From: SHVZ01 sp041906305
GTDB lineage: Bacteria > Pseudomonadota > Alphaproteobacteria > SHVZ01
DNA: 64,000 bases
Assembly (NCBI GenBank): GCA_041906305.1
Contig: JAYRJL010000010.1
Span: 142,898 to 206,897, forward strand
Direction: 5' to 3'
Position 1 is the first letter of the stretch. The number at the start of each line of letters is the position of its first letter. Under the pieces are notes generated by a model. That model did not search any database. It was not told the DNA's origin and saw only the letters and a list, made by a program, of their open reading frames with translations. Shown here piece after piece: positions 8,488-18,196 of the stretch. The position numbers were made by a program, and so were the translations under genes.

Positions 8488-9663
8488 ATGACCGCTTCCT
8501 CGCCTTCGCCCGCGCTCGCCGCCCGCCCATCCCCGGGTCCCTGGACCTTCGCCGGGATCTACACGCTCGAATCTGCCGTCCGCGCGCTGACCGCGACGGT
8601 GATCCCGATTCAGGCGCTCTACCTGCTGGGCCAGCCCCGGCTCGTGAGCCTCGTCTATCTCGCGGTCTCGGCGGCGAGCCTGCTCGGCGGATTCCTCATC
8701 CCCTTCGCGATCGCCCGTTTCGGCCGGGGAAAGGTCTACGGCTTCGGCGCCTCTGTGCTGATGGTCTTCCCGCTCCTGCTGGCGACGCACACGATCGAGG
8801 GCCAGGTCGCCGGCATGGCCGGCCGCGCGCTGGCCTCGGTCTGCACGGTGATCACCTTCCAGCTCTACGTGATGGATTACATCGCGAGGAAGGACCTCGT
8901 CCGCTCCGAGCCGCTTCGTTTCCAGATGGGCTCGCTGATCTGGGCGGTGGGGCCGGCGCTCGGCGTCTATCTCTACGATCGCCTGAGCCCGCTGGCAGCG
9001 ATGGCCTTGCCAGCGTTTTTCGGCGCGCTGGTGCTGATGAACTTCATCCGGCTCGGCCTCGAGGAGCGCACCAAGGCGAAGCCGCCGGGCAACCCGCTCG
9101 CCAACATCCGGCGCTTCGTCGAGCAGCCCCGCCTCCGCCTCGCCTGGTGTATCGCCTTCTGCCGCACCGTCTGGTGGGGCATGTGCATGGTCTACGTGCC
9201 GCTCTACCTGGTGCGCGCCGGCGAGCCGCCGATCACCGGTGCGATCGCGTCCTCGCTCGCGGTCGGGTTCCTGTTCTTCACGCCGGTCTGGGGACGGGTG
9301 GCGATGCGCATCGGCATCCGCCGGAGCCTGATCGCCTGCTTCGTGATCCTGGCGATGGCGACGATCGCCGCGTCGCTGGTCGAGAACCCCTACCTCGCGG
9401 CCGCCCTCATCGTGCTCGGCGGGCTTCCCGCAGGCGGCCTCGACGGGATCGGCGGGATCCCGTTCCTGCGTTCGGTCCACTCCTACGAACGCCCGCAGAT
9501 GGCCGGCATCTACCGGACCTACATCGAGATGGGCGACCTGCTGTCCTCGGCGCTCTACGCCGCGCTGCTCAGCTTCTTCGACATTCCGGCCGTGTTCGTC
9601 GCGGCTGGCATGATCGCCCTCCTCGGCGCCACTTTCTGCCGCTACCTCCCCCGCAGCTTCTGA
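8488..9663 (+). CDS. MFS transporter
   Basis: The 391-residue product has about 12 predicted membrane spans and a GRGKVYG loop after helix 2, consistent with the major facilitator superfamily. It is not closely similar to the 6009-7244 transporter. The ATG at 8488 leaves a short 20-residue cytoplasmic N-terminus; two in-frame ATGs about 100 nt upstream would add a basic low-complexity extension and are judged less likely, although no strong ribosome site is visible at either. The gene ends 12 nt before the penicillin-acylase-family gene, so the two probably form an operon with a linked substrate. Confidence 0.84.
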   Translation: MTASSPSPALAARPSPGPWTFAGIYTLESAVRALTATVIPIQALYLLGQPRLVSLVYLAVSAASLLGGFLIPFAIARFGRGKVYGFGASVLMVFPLLLATHTIEGQVAGMAGRALASVCTVITFQLYVMDYIARKDLVRSEPLRFQMGSLIWAVGPALGVYLYDRLSPLAAMALPAFFGALVLMNFIRLGLEERTKAKPPGNPLANIRRFVEQPRLRLAWCIAFCRTVWWGMCMVYVPLYLVRAGEPPITGAIASSLAVGFLFFTPVWGRVAMRIGIRRSLIACFVILAMATIAASLVENPYLAAALIVLGGLPAGGLDGIGGIPFLRSVHSYERPQMAGIYRTYIEMGDLLSSALYAALLSFFDIPAVFVAAGMIALLGATFCRYLPRSF

Positions 9664-9675
9664 AGGAGCCTCCCC

Positions 9676-11925
9676 TTGGATCAGGCCTATCCCGTCGCCG
9701 GACTGAAGGAGCCGGCCGAGATCATCGTCGACCGGTGGGGCATCCCGCACATCTATGCGAAGAGCGAACACGACGTGTTCCTGGCGCAGGGCTTCAATGC
9801 GGCCCGCGACCGGCTCTGGCAGATCGACCTCTGGCGCCGTCGCGGCCTGGGCCTGCTGTCGGAAGCGTTCGGCCCGGCCTATGTCGCCAAGGATCGCGCC
9901 GCCCGCCTCTTCCTCTATCGCGGCGACATGAAGGCCGAGTGGAAGTGCTACGGCGCGTCCTCCGAAGCCTGGACCACCGCCTTTGCCGCCGGCATCAACG
10001 CCTACGTCAAATGGACCGAGGCCGATCCCGCGCGCCTGCCGATCGAGTTCAGGACGATGGGCCACAAGCCCGGCATCTGGCAGGCCTCCGACGTCGTCCG
10101 CATCCGAAGCCACGCCCGCATCCGCAACATCGAGCACGAGGTGCAGCGGATGGAGATCGGCAAGCGCTTCGGCTTCGCCGCCGACCGCTGGCGGAAGGAA
10201 ATGGAGCCGCCGCACGAGCTCAAGCTCCCGGAAGGAACGCCGCTGGAGGCCCTGCCGCCCGAGGTGATGGCCACATACCGGCTCGGCACCGAGCCCGCGA
10301 CGTTCGGCAAGGACAAGGTCGGCGACTACTGGGACGCGAGCGCGCTCGAAGGCTCGAACAACTGGGTGCTCGCCCCCAACCGCAGCACCACGGGCCGCGC
10401 GATCCTCGCCAGCGATCCGCACCGCGTGCACGAGATGCCTAATCTCCGCTACATCCAGCATCTCTCAGCTCCCGGTCTCGACGTGATCGGCGCGGGCGAG
10501 CCCTGCGTGCCCGGCGTCTCGCTCGGCCACAACGACAAGATCGCCTTCGGCCTCACGATCTTCCCGATCGACCAGGAGGACGTGCATTTCTACGACCTGC
10601 ATCCCGACGACCCGACCAAGTACCGCTATAAGGGCGAGTGGGAGGCGTTCCGAGTCATCCGCGAGGAGATTCCGGTTCGCGGCCAGAAGGCCGAGGCCGC
10701 CAAGCTGCTGTTCACGCGCCACGGCCCGGTCCTCCACATCGATCAGGCGAAGAAGCGCGTCTGGGCGGTGCGCTCGGCCTGGCTCGACGCCGGCACCGCG
10801 CCCTATCTCGCGAGCCTCGACTATCTCAAGGCCGGCGACTGGAACCGCTTCGTCCAGGCGCTCGACGGCTGGGGCTGCCCGACCGTCAACCAGCTCTACG
10901 CCGACGTCTCCGGCAACATCGGCTGGATCTCGGCCGGCTTCGCGCCAAAGCGACCGAACTGGGACGGCACCATGCCGGTCTCCGGCGACGGCCGCTACGA
11001 ATGGGCGGGCTACCATCCGCATTCGATCCACCCGCGGAGCTACAATCCGAAGGAAGGCTGGTTCGGCACCGCCAACCAGATGAACCTGCCCGACGACTTC
11101 GACAACGAGAGCCACAAGTTCGGCTTCGAATGGGCCGACCGGTCGCGCTTCGTGCGCATCGCGGAGGCGCTGGAGGCAAAGCCGAAGCATTCGCCCGAGG
11201 AGATGCTGAAGCTGCAGACCGACTTCACCTCGATCGCCGGGCGGCGCCTCGCCAAGGTGCTGAAGACGCACGTCTTCGACGGCGACGCCTCAAGGGCGGC
11301 CGAGATGCTGGGTGGCTGGCACAACCGCCTCGACCCGGACTCGGGTGCGGCGGCTCTGTTCGAGATCTGGTTCATGCGCCACCTGATCCCGGCGCAAATC
11401 GAGCTCCATGCACCGGGGGCCACCGCCCTGATCCCTTCCCCCGACACCTGGTCGGCAGTCGCCGGCATCGAGGAGAAGTCGTCGGAGGAGCGCCAGCCGC
11501 TGCTGCAGCGGACGCTCTCGGCCGCCTGGGCGGACGCGACCAAGCTGATGGGCGAGCCGAAGGGCTGGGCCTGGGGCAGGCTGCACCACGCCTATTTCGA
11601 GCATGCGCTGTCGCCGATCGCGGGCAAGAAGCTCGACGTCGGTCCGCTGCCGAAAGGCGGCAGCGGCATCACCGTCAACAACAACACCTATCGCGGCACC
11701 GACTTCCGCGTGACCGCCGGCCACAGCTTCCGCATGGTCGTCGACGTCGGCGACTGGGACAAATCGGTGGTCGTGAACTCGCCCGGCCAGTCCGGCGACC
11801 CGAAGTCGCCGCACTACCGCGACCTGTTCAAGATCTGGGCCGAGGAAGGCGCGGTGCCGATGACCTACAGCCGGAAGGCCGTCGAGGAGGCCGCCGGCTT
11901 CAGGATCACGCTGAAGCCGGTCTAG
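9676..11925 (+). CDS. Penicillin acylase family protein (Ntn hydrolase)
   Basis: A 749-residue Ntn-hydrolase precursor. The N-terminal DRWGIPHIYA segment is characteristic of the alpha subunit, and EGSNNW at about residue 225 contains the expected autoprocessing site with nucleophile Ser227. The rest would form the beta subunit (asparagine-rich loop GITVNNNTYRGT, ~residues 670-680). Family members cleave amide bonds in beta-lactams, acyl-homoserine lactones and related N-acyl compounds. No signal peptide is visible at the TTG start, which is supported by AAGGAG 8 nt upstream, so it may be cytoplasmic, unlike classic periplasmic penicillin G acylase. Substrate unknown. Confidence 0.85.
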   Translation: MDQAYPVAGLKEPAEIIVDRWGIPHIYAKSEHDVFLAQGFNAARDRLWQIDLWRRRGLGLLSEAFGPAYVAKDRAARLFLYRGDMKAEWKCYGASSEAWTTAFAAGINAYVKWTEADPARLPIEFRTMGHKPGIWQASDVVRIRSHARIRNIEHEVQRMEIGKRFGFAADRWRKEMEPPHELKLPEGTPLEALPPEVMATYRLGTEPATFGKDKVGDYWDASALEGSNNWVLAPNRSTTGRAILASDPHRVHEMPNLRYIQHLSAPGLDVIGAGEPCVPGVSLGHNDKIAFGLTIFPIDQEDVHFYDLHPDDPTKYRYKGEWEAFRVIREEIPVRGQKAEAAKLLFTRHGPVLHIDQAKKRVWAVRSAWLDAGTAPYLASLDYLKAGDWNRFVQALDGWGCPTVNQLYADVSGNIGWISAGFAPKRPNWDGTMPVSGDGRYEWAGYHPHSIHPRSYNPKEGWFGTANQMNLPDDFDNESHKFGFEWADRSRFVRIAEALEAKPKHSPEEMLKLQTDFTSIAGRRLAKVLKTHVFDGDASRAAEMLGGWHNRLDPDSGAAALFEIWFMRHLIPAQIELHAPGATALIPSPDTWSAVAGIEEKSSEERQPLLQRTLSAAWADATKLMGEPKGWAWGRLHHAYFEHALSPIAGKKLDVGPLPKGGSGITVNNNTYRGTDFRVTAGHSFRMVVDVGDWDKSVVVNSPGQSGDPKSPHYRDLFKIWAEEGAVPMTYSRKAVEEAAGFRITLKPV

Positions 11926-11929
11926 ACGA

Positions 11930-14701
11930 CTACTCCGCCGCCACGGCCGGGGCGAGCTTCTCGACCTTGGCGGCGCAGTACTTGAACTCGGGGATCTTGC
12001 CGTACGGATCGAGCTGCGGGCTGGTCAGGATGTTGGCGGCCGCCTCGGCGTAGCAGAACGGGATGAACACCATCCCCTTCGGCACCGCCTCGTCGATGCG
12101 GACCGAGAGCTCGATCGCGCCGCGCCGGGTCGAGACCCGGATCGTGTCGCCGCCACGCACGTCGAAAGTGCGCATGTCCTTCGGCGAGAGGCAGGCGATC
12201 GCCGAAGGCTCGATCGCATCCAGCACGGTGGCGCGCCGCGTCATCGCGCCGGTGTGCCAGTGCTCGAGCTGGCGGCCCGTGGTCAGCACCATCGGGAACT
12301 CGGCATCGACCGGCTCGCCGGGCGCGGTGTACTCGGCCGGCACCAGCTTGCCGCGCTTGGTCGGCGTCGGGAACAGGCCGTCGCCGAAGACGATGTCGGC
12401 ACCCGGCTCGTCCGGCGACGGGCAGGGATAGGTCACGGCGCTCTCGCGCTCGAGCCGATCCCAGGTGATGTTGGCGAGCGACGGCATGGCGCGCGCCATC
12501 TCCGTGAAGACTTCACTGACGTGCTTGTAGCGCCAGTTCAGGCCGAGCCGCTGCGCGAGCGCCTGGATCAGCTCCCAGTCCTGGCGGGCCTCGCCCGGCA
12601 TCGGCAGCGCGATCCGGCCCATCTGCACCTGGCGGTTGGTGTTGGTGACGGTGCCGGCCTTCTCGGGCCAGGCCGATGCCGGCAGCACCACGTCGGCGTA
12701 GTACGCGGTCTCGGTCAGGAAGATGTCCTGCACCACGAGGTGCTCAAGCTTGCACAGCGCCTCGCGCGCGTGATGCGCGTCGGGGTCGGACATCGCCGGA
12801 TTCTCGCCCATCACGTACATGCCGCGGATCTGGCCGGCGATCGACGCATTGACGATCTCGACGACCGTGAGGCCGCGCTTCGGCTGGATCGGCGACTGCC
12901 AGAGATCCTCGAAGCGGGCACGGATCTCCGGGTTCTCGACCGACTGGTAGTCGGGCAGGAACATCGGGATCAGGCCGGCATCGGAGGCGCCCTGCACGTT
13001 GTTCTGGCCGCGGAGCGGATGCAGGCCGGTGCCCGGGCGTCCGACCTGGCCGGTGGTCAGGGCGAGCGCGATCAGGCAGCGGGCGTTGTTGGTGCCGTGC
13101 ACGCTCTGCGAGATGCCCATGCCCCAGAAGATGATCGAGGCTTCGGAGCGCGCGTAGAGGCGGGCGACCTCGCGGATCATGTCCGCCTCGATGCCGCACT
13201 CGGGCGCCATCTTCTCCGGTGGGTAGTCGACGATATGCGCCTTCAGCTTCTCGAAGTCGGCGGTATGCGCCTGGACGTACTGCTGGTCGTAGAGCCCTTC
13301 GGTCACGATGACGTTCAGCATCGCGTTGAGCAGCGCCACGTCCTTGTTCGGCTTGAACTGCAGCATGTGCGTCGCATGGCGCTTCAGCGCATGGCCGCGC
13401 GGATCCATGACGATCAGCTTGGCGCCGCGCTTGGCCGCGTTCTTGAAGAAGGTCGCGGCGACCGGATGGTTCTCGGTCGGGTTGGAGCCGATGACGATGA
13501 TCACCTCGGCGTCCTTGGCCGCGGTGAAGGGCGCGGTCACCGCCGCGGTGCCGATGCCCTCGAACAGGGCTGCGACAGACGAGGCGTGGCAGAGGCGCGT
13601 GCAGTGGTCGACGTTGTTGGTGGCGAAGCCGGTGCGCACCAGCTTCTGGAAGAGATAGGCTTCCTCGTTCGAGCCCTTGGCCGAGCCGAATCCCGCGAGC
13701 GCGTTGCCGCCATGAGTGTCGCGGATACGCTTCAGGCCGCCGGCCGCGCGCTCCAGCGCCTCTTCCCAGGTCGCCTTGCGGAAATGGGTCCAGGGATTGG
13801 CCGGGTCGATCACGTCGTCAGGATGCTTCGGCACGCCGTCCTTGCGGACCAGCGGCACGGTCAGGCGCTCGGGATTGTGGACGTAGTCGAAGCCGAAGCG
13901 GCCCTTGACGCAGAGCCGGTTCTCGTTCGCCGGGCCGTCGCGGCCCTCGACGTAGAGGAGCTTGTCGTCCTTGACGTTGTAGGTGAGCTGGCAGCCGACG
14001 CCGCAATAAGGGCAGACGCTGTCGACCTTGCGGTCGGGCTCAGCGGCCTTGATGCCGGCAAGATCCAGCAAGGTCGCCGGCATCAGCGCGCCGGTCGGGC
14101 AGGCCTGCACGCATTCGCCGCAGGCGACGCAGGTCGACTGGCCCATCGGATCGTCGAAGTCGAAGACGATCTTCTCGTGGTGGCCACGACCGGCCATGCC
14201 GATCACATCGTTGACCTGGACCTCGCGGCAGGCGCGGACGCAGAGATTGCAGTGGATGCAGGCATCCAGGTTGACCCGCATCGCGACATGGCTCGGATCC
14301 GGCGCCGGCGCGGCGCGCTCCTCGAAGCGGCTGTCCTCGACGCCGACGCGGTCCGACCACTTCCAGAAGCGCGAGTCGGGATCGTGCGCGACATCGCGCT
14401 CCGGCTGGTCGGCCATCAGGAGCTCGAAGACCATCTTGCGGGACGCCTTGGCGCGCTCGCTCGCGGTCTTCACCTTCATGCCGGGCGTGGGCTTGCGGAT
14501 GCAGCTCGCCGCCAGCACGCGCTCGCCCTCGACCTCGACCATGCAGGCGCGGCAGTTGCCGTCTGGCCGGTAGCCCGGCTTCGGCGTGTAGCAGAGATGC
14601 GGGATCTCGGTGCCGCGGCGGTTGGCGACCTGCCAGATGGTCTCGCCTTCCCCGGCCTCGACCTCGACGCCGTCGAGCAGGAACTTGATCGGGTCGCTCA
14701 T
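11930..14701 (-). CDS. fdhA: NAD-dependent formate dehydrogenase, catalytic alpha subunit
   Basis: The 923-residue protein has a plant-type [2Fe-2S] domain (Cys in CYTPKPG, GNCRACMVEVEG), a NuoG-like His-Cys cluster region and two [4Fe-4S] motifs (CIHCNLCVRACRE, CVACGECVQACPTGA). A bis-MGD domain follows, opened by CPYCGVGCQLTYNV. The metal-ligating residue is Cys, in NNVDHCTRLCHASS, with the adjacent His needed for formate oxidation, so no selenocysteine is used. The layout equals the FdsA/Fdh1 alpha subunit, oxidising formate to CO2 with electrons passed to the beta subunit. Translation is coupled to fdhB by an ATGA overlap. Tungsten versus molybdenum cannot be told. An fdhD sulfurtransferase is not in the window. 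Confidence 0.93.
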   Translation of the reverse strand: MSDPIKFLLDGVEVEAGEGETIWQVANRRGTEIPHLCYTPKPGYRPDGNCRACMVEVEGERVLAASCIRKPTPGMKVKTASERAKASRKMVFELLMADQPERDVAHDPDSRFWKWSDRVGVEDSRFEERAAPAPDPSHVAMRVNLDACIHCNLCVRACREVQVNDVIGMAGRGHHEKIVFDFDDPMGQSTCVACGECVQACPTGALMPATLLDLAGIKAAEPDRKVDSVCPYCGVGCQLTYNVKDDKLLYVEGRDGPANENRLCVKGRFGFDYVHNPERLTVPLVRKDGVPKHPDDVIDPANPWTHFRKATWEEALERAAGGLKRIRDTHGGNALAGFGSAKGSNEEAYLFQKLVRTGFATNNVDHCTRLCHASSVAALFEGIGTAAVTAPFTAAKDAEVIIVIGSNPTENHPVAATFFKNAAKRGAKLIVMDPRGHALKRHATHMLQFKPNKDVALLNAMLNVIVTEGLYDQQYVQAHTADFEKLKAHIVDYPPEKMAPECGIEADMIREVARLYARSEASIIFWGMGISQSVHGTNNARCLIALALTTGQVGRPGTGLHPLRGQNNVQGASDAGLIPMFLPDYQSVENPEIRARFEDLWQSPIQPKRGLTVVEIVNASIAGQIRGMYVMGENPAMSDPDAHHAREALCKLEHLVVQDIFLTETAYYADVVLPASAWPEKAGTVTNTNRQVQMGRIALPMPGEARQDWELIQALAQRLGLNWRYKHVSEVFTEMARAMPSLANITWDRLERESAVTYPCPSPDEPGADIVFGDGLFPTPTKRGKLVPAEYTAPGEPVDAEFPMVLTTGRQLEHWHTGAMTRRATVLDAIEPSAIACLSPKDMRTFDVRGGDTIRVSTRRGAIELSVRIDEAVPKGMVFIPFCYAEAAANILTSPQLDPYGKIPEFKYCAAKVEKLAPAVAAE

Positions 14702-16401
14702 AGGACGTCCCCGCGGAAATGCTTGAGCACCGATTTTACCGGATTGGCCGCCGCCTGGCCCAGGCCGCAGATCGAGGCATCCGTCATCGCCTGTGACAAC
14801 TCGGCGATCAGCGGCTCGTCCCATTTGGGCTTCGCCATCAGCTTGACCGCCTTCTCGGTGCCGACCCGGCACGGCGTGCACTGGCCGCAGCTCTCGTCCT
14901 CGAAGAACCGCATCAGGTTGAGCGCCACGTCCTTCATGTTGTCCTGGTCGGACAGGATGACGACGGCGTGCGATCCGACGAAGCAGCCGTACTGCTCGAG
15001 CGTGCCGAAATCGAGCGGGAGGTCCGACATCGACTCCGGCAGGATGCCGCCCGAGGCGCCGCCCGGCAGGTAGCCCTTGAACCTGTGCCCATCGAGCATG
15101 CCGCCGCAGAACTCCTCGACGAGCTCGCGCGCGGAAACGCCCGCCGGCGCCAGGACCACGCCCGGCTTCTTCACGCGGCCCGACACCGAGAACGAGCGGA
15201 GCCCCTTGCGGTCGCGGCGGCCGTGGCCGGTGAACCAGGCGGCGCCCTTCTCGGCGATGTCGCGTACCCACCAGAGGGTCTCGATGTTCTGCACCAGCGT
15301 CGGCCGGCCGAAGAGCCCCACCTGCGCGACGTAGGGCGGGCGATGGCGCGGCAGCCCGCGCTTGCCCTCGATGCTCTCGATCATCGCCGACTCTTCGCCG
15401 CAGATATAGGCGCCGGCGCCGCGACGGAGATGGATCCTGGTCGCGCGCGAGAGTCCGGCCGCCTCGACCTTCGGGATCTCGGCGAGCAGCATCTCCCGAA
15501 GCTCCGGATACTCGTCGCGGAGATAGATGTAGACGTCGGCCGCCTCGACCACCCAGGCGGCGCACAGCATGCCTTCGAGGAAGCGATGCGGATCGATGCC
15601 GAGGTAATGGCGGTCCTTGAAGGTGCCGACCTCGCCCTCGTCGCCGTTGACGCACATCAGGCGCGGACCCTGCTCCTGCCGCACCAGCTTCCACTTCCGT
15701 CCCGTGGGGAAGCCGGCGCCGCCGAGACCGCGAAGGCCGGCATCGTCGATGCGCTTGATCAGGTCGTCGCGCGAGAGCGTGCCGTCGAGGCAGGACCCCA
15801 GCAGCTTGTAGCCGCCCTCGGCGACGTAGGCAGCGTAGTCCTTCTTCGGCGCGTGCGCGTCGTGGTGGCCGGCGGCAAGCACCGCCTTCACTTTCTCGGG
15901 CGTCGCCTGGAACACCTGTTCGTGGCCGACGGCGCAGGCCGGTGCCTTGTCGCAGGCGCCCATGCAGGGTGCGCGGATGACGCGGACCTTGCCGGGATCG
16001 AGCGTCGCCTCGAGCTCCTTCAGCAGCTTCTGCGCGCCGAACATCTCGCAGGAGAGGCTGTCGCAGACGCGGATCGTCCTTGTCGGGGGCGCTTCCTCGC
16101 CTTCGCGCACGATGTCGAAATGCGCGTAGAACGACGCGACCTCGTAGACCTCCGCCTGCGCGAGCTTCATCTCGTAGGCGAGCGCCGCCAGATGCGCCGC
16201 CGACAGATGCGCGAACCTGTCCTGGATCAGGTGCAGGTATTCGATCAGCAGGTCGCGCTGGCGCGGCTTGTCGCCGAGCAGCGCCTGCACGTCCGAAAGC
16301 GCATCGGGATCGACCTGGCGACCCTTCGGCTGCGCGCGGGCCTTGCGGCGGCCCTCGCCGCCACGGGCATGTTTGCGGATTTCAGCGGGCGCTTGGGACA
16401 T
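14698..16401 (-). CDS. fdhB: NAD-dependent formate dehydrogenase, diaphorase beta subunit (NuoE-NuoF fusion)
   Basis: This 567-residue fusion protein has a NuoE/FdsG-like thioredoxin-fold [2Fe-2S] domain in the first ~170 residues (CDSLSC and CMGAC). A NuoF/FdsB-like domain follows, with the FMN/NAD regions (LRGLGGAGFPTGRKW, ICGEESAMIES) and a C-terminal [4Fe-4S] cluster (ESCGQCTPCRVG...ICGLG). It transfers electrons from the alpha subunit to NAD+. The fusion and its length match the Fdh1 beta subunit of methylotrophs, so this is a soluble two-subunit enzyme rather than complex I. It is first in the operon; a perfect 14-bp palindrome lies 76 nt upstream. Confidence 0.93.
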   Translation of the reverse strand: MSQAPAEIRKHARGGEGRRKARAQPKGRQVDPDALSDVQALLGDKPRQRDLLIEYLHLIQDRFAHLSAAHLAALAYEMKLAQAEVYEVASFYAHFDIVREGEEAPPTRTIRVCDSLSCEMFGAQKLLKELEATLDPGKVRVIRAPCMGACDKAPACAVGHEQVFQATPEKVKAVLAAGHHDAHAPKKDYAAYVAEGGYKLLGSCLDGTLSRDDLIKRIDDAGLRGLGGAGFPTGRKWKLVRQEQGPRLMCVNGDEGEVGTFKDRHYLGIDPHRFLEGMLCAAWVVEAADVYIYLRDEYPELREMLLAEIPKVEAAGLSRATRIHLRRGAGAYICGEESAMIESIEGKRGLPRHRPPYVAQVGLFGRPTLVQNIETLWWVRDIAEKGAAWFTGHGRRDRKGLRSFSVSGRVKKPGVVLAPAGVSARELVEEFCGGMLDGHRFKGYLPGGASGGILPESMSDLPLDFGTLEQYGCFVGSHAVVILSDQDNMKDVALNLMRFFEDESCGQCTPCRVGTEKAVKLMAKPKWDEPLIAELSQAMTDASICGLGQAAANPVKSVLKHFRGDVL

Positions 16402-16476
16402 CTAGGACGTACTTACCGATGATGCGCGGGAAACCAGGATAGATGTGTCGGAGCGACAACGTCAGAGCCGGGTCGT

Positions 16477-16490
16477 CTATCGATCGATAG
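16477..16490. repeat. Perfect 14-bp palindrome upstream of fdhB
   Basis: CTATCGATCGATAG is a perfect self-complementary 14-mer in the 103-nt gap between fdhB (start 16401) and tctB (stop 16505), with a further GATCGATCG immediately beyond. Its place about 76 nt upstream of the fdhBA start codon suggests an operator for the formate dehydrogenase operon. No regulator can be named. Confidence 0.4.
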
Positions 16491-16504
16491 GCAGGATCGA
16501 TCGG

Positions 16505-17026
16505 CTAGAAGCCCAGCATCTCCTCGAGCGGCCCCTTCGGCAGCGGCACCAGGAACCAGATCTCGAACATGACGAAGAGCGAGAGCGAGATGGCGACGCC
16601 GATCGAAGCCCCCTTGATCAGCGGGTACTTGCCGAAGTGCCACATGAACAATGCGATGTAGATCGCCGAGGCGACGTAGATGCCGACGAAGCTCAGCACG
16701 AATATGTAGAGGATCATCGGCAGCAGAACCGCCATGACCTGGCTGAAAGCCTGGCGCGTGACGAAGGTCTGCCCGGCGGCCGGCTTGTCGACGAGCGCCT
16801 TGACCATGGTGACGGCGCTGGAGATCGCGAGGATCAGCCCGATGTAGAACGGGAAGTAGCCGGCGGCGGGTCCTTCGACCGGCCGCCAGTTGACGCCGAG
16901 ACGGAGGCTGTCGGCGATCACGACACCGGCGATCGCCATCAGCACCAGCGCCACGGCGATCTCCATCCCGCGGACCGAGATCAGTCGCGACGAGCTGTCG
17001 TCCGCGTCGCTGTCGTGTGTGCTCAT
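16505..17026 (-). CDS. tctB: Tripartite tricarboxylate transporter, small membrane subunit TctB
   Basis: A 173-residue hydrophobic protein with four predicted membrane segments after a short charged N-terminus. It shows the TctB features of a first helix followed by a periplasmic loop (EGPAAGYFPFYIGLIL) and a glycine/aromatic C-terminal helix. It forms the small membrane subunit of a secondary solute-binding-protein-dependent carboxylate transporter with TctA. It is last of three genes transcribed in the order tctA-tctC-tctB. Substrate suggested by context: oxalate or a related carboxylate. Confidence 0.88.
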   Translation of the reverse strand: MSTHDSDADDSSSRLISVRGMEIAVALVLMAIAGVVIADSLRLGVNWRPVEGPAAGYFPFYIGLILAISSAVTMVKALVDKPAAGQTFVTRQAFSQVMAVLLPMILYIFVLSFVGIYVASAIYIALFMWHFGKYPLIKGASIGVAISLSLFVMFEIWFLVPLPKGPLEEMLGF

Positions 17027-17095
17027 GCCGGTATCGTCTCCGCCTCGATCGAAAGGTTGGCCCGCCGCATCGGAGGCGGCGGGCCGTCTACAGGA

Positions 17096-18094
17096 CTACT
17101 TGTTGAGGAAGTCGGCTTCCTTCATCAGGTCGTAGTGCGTCTTCTCGGCGCCCTCGACCCACTTGCGGTACTCCGCGCCGGTCAGGACGGTCGGGTTGAA
17201 GGCGCCCTGCTCCATGAACGAGCGCCAGTCCGGCGTCTGCATGACCTTGGTCATCAGGTTCACGTAGAAGGCGGTCTGGTCGGGCGTGATGCCGCCGGAG
17301 GCGAAGATGCCGCGCAGCATCTGGTACTCGACGTTGACGCCCGATTCCTTGCAGGTCGGGATATCGCTCCACGCCATGGTCGCGGTCACCTTGTCGGTGT
17401 AGGTGCTGCGCTTGGCGTCGAACAGGCAGAGCGGCCGGAGGCTGCCCGCCTTCCACTGCGCCACCGCCTCGATCGGGTTGTTGACCGTCGAGTCGACGTG
17501 CTTGCCGACGAGCTGCACCGCGACGGCGCCGCCGCCGGCGAAGGGCACGTAGGTGAACTTCTTGCCGCCGGTCAGCCGCTCGAGCGCGACCGTGATGATC
17601 TGGTCTTCCTGCTTGGATCCGGTGCCGCCCATCTTGAACTGGCGATCCGGGGCGTTTTTCACCGCGTCGATGTATTCCTGCGCGGTCTTGTACGGCGCCT
17701 CGGCGTTCACCCACAGCACGAACTGATCGAGCGCCATCATCGCGATCGGGGTCAGGTCCTTCCAGTTGAAGGGCGTTCCCGTCGCCATCGGCGTGGTGAA
17801 CAGGTTCGAGAGCGTGATGATGATCTTGTGGGGATCCTTCGGCGACCCCTTGATGTCGAGGAAGCCTTCGGCGCCCGCGCCGCCGGCCTTGTTCACGACG
17901 ATGAGGTTCTGCTTCATCAAGTTGTGCTTCTTGATGACGCCGTCGATGAAGCGCGCCATCTGGTCCGCACCACCGCCCGTGCCGGCCGGGATCAGGAAGG
18001 TGACGGGACGGGTCGGCTCCCACGCAGCATGCGCCGGAGCCGCGGCCGCAAATGCCAGCATCGCCGCGCCCAGCAGCAGGTTCTTGATCCTCAT
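17096..18094 (-). CDS. tctC: Tripartite tricarboxylate transporter substrate-binding protein (TctC/Bug)
   Basis: This 332-residue periplasmic binding protein has a clear Sec signal peptide (basic start MRIKN, hydrophobic core, cleavage near AHAAWEP at about residue 23). The mature part has the Bug-family N-terminus WEPTRPVTFLIPAGTGGGADQMAR, which contributes to the two-carboxylate binding site. Bug proteins bind carboxylates such as citrate, malate or glutamate. It lies between the tctA and tctB genes and is preceded by a GGAGG-type ribosome site. Ligand not known; the neighbouring oxalate genes make oxalate the leading guess. Confidence 0.9.
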   Translation of the reverse strand: MRIKNLLLGAAMLAFAAAAPAHAAWEPTRPVTFLIPAGTGGGADQMARFIDGVIKKHNLMKQNLIVVNKAGGAGAEGFLDIKGSPKDPHKIIITLSNLFTTPMATGTPFNWKDLTPIAMMALDQFVLWVNAEAPYKTAQEYIDAVKNAPDRQFKMGGTGSKQEDQIITVALERLTGGKKFTYVPFAGGGAVAVQLVGKHVDSTVNNPIEAVAQWKAGSLRPLCLFDAKRSTYTDKVTATMAWSDIPTCKESGVNVEYQMLRGIFASGGITPDQTAFYVNLMTKVMQTPDWRSFMEQGAFNPTVLTGAEYRKWVEGAEKTHYDLMKEADFLNK

Positions 18095-18196
18095 GGTGTA
18101 CCCTCCTCCTTGGTTTTGGGTCGCCGGCGTTGTTCTAGCCGGCTCTACGAATGAGGGAGCGTAGTTCCGGTCGAGGCCAGCGTCCAGCGAACCCCG

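Noticed and set aside
11930..14701. Selenocysteine formate dehydrogenase
   Set aside because: The metal-site codon encodes Cys in an uninterrupted frame; no in-frame UGA.
11930..16401. Complex I (NuoEFG) genes
   Set aside because: Only fused NuoE-F and a bis-MGD protein with the formate-site Cys-His are present; no other nuo genes follow.
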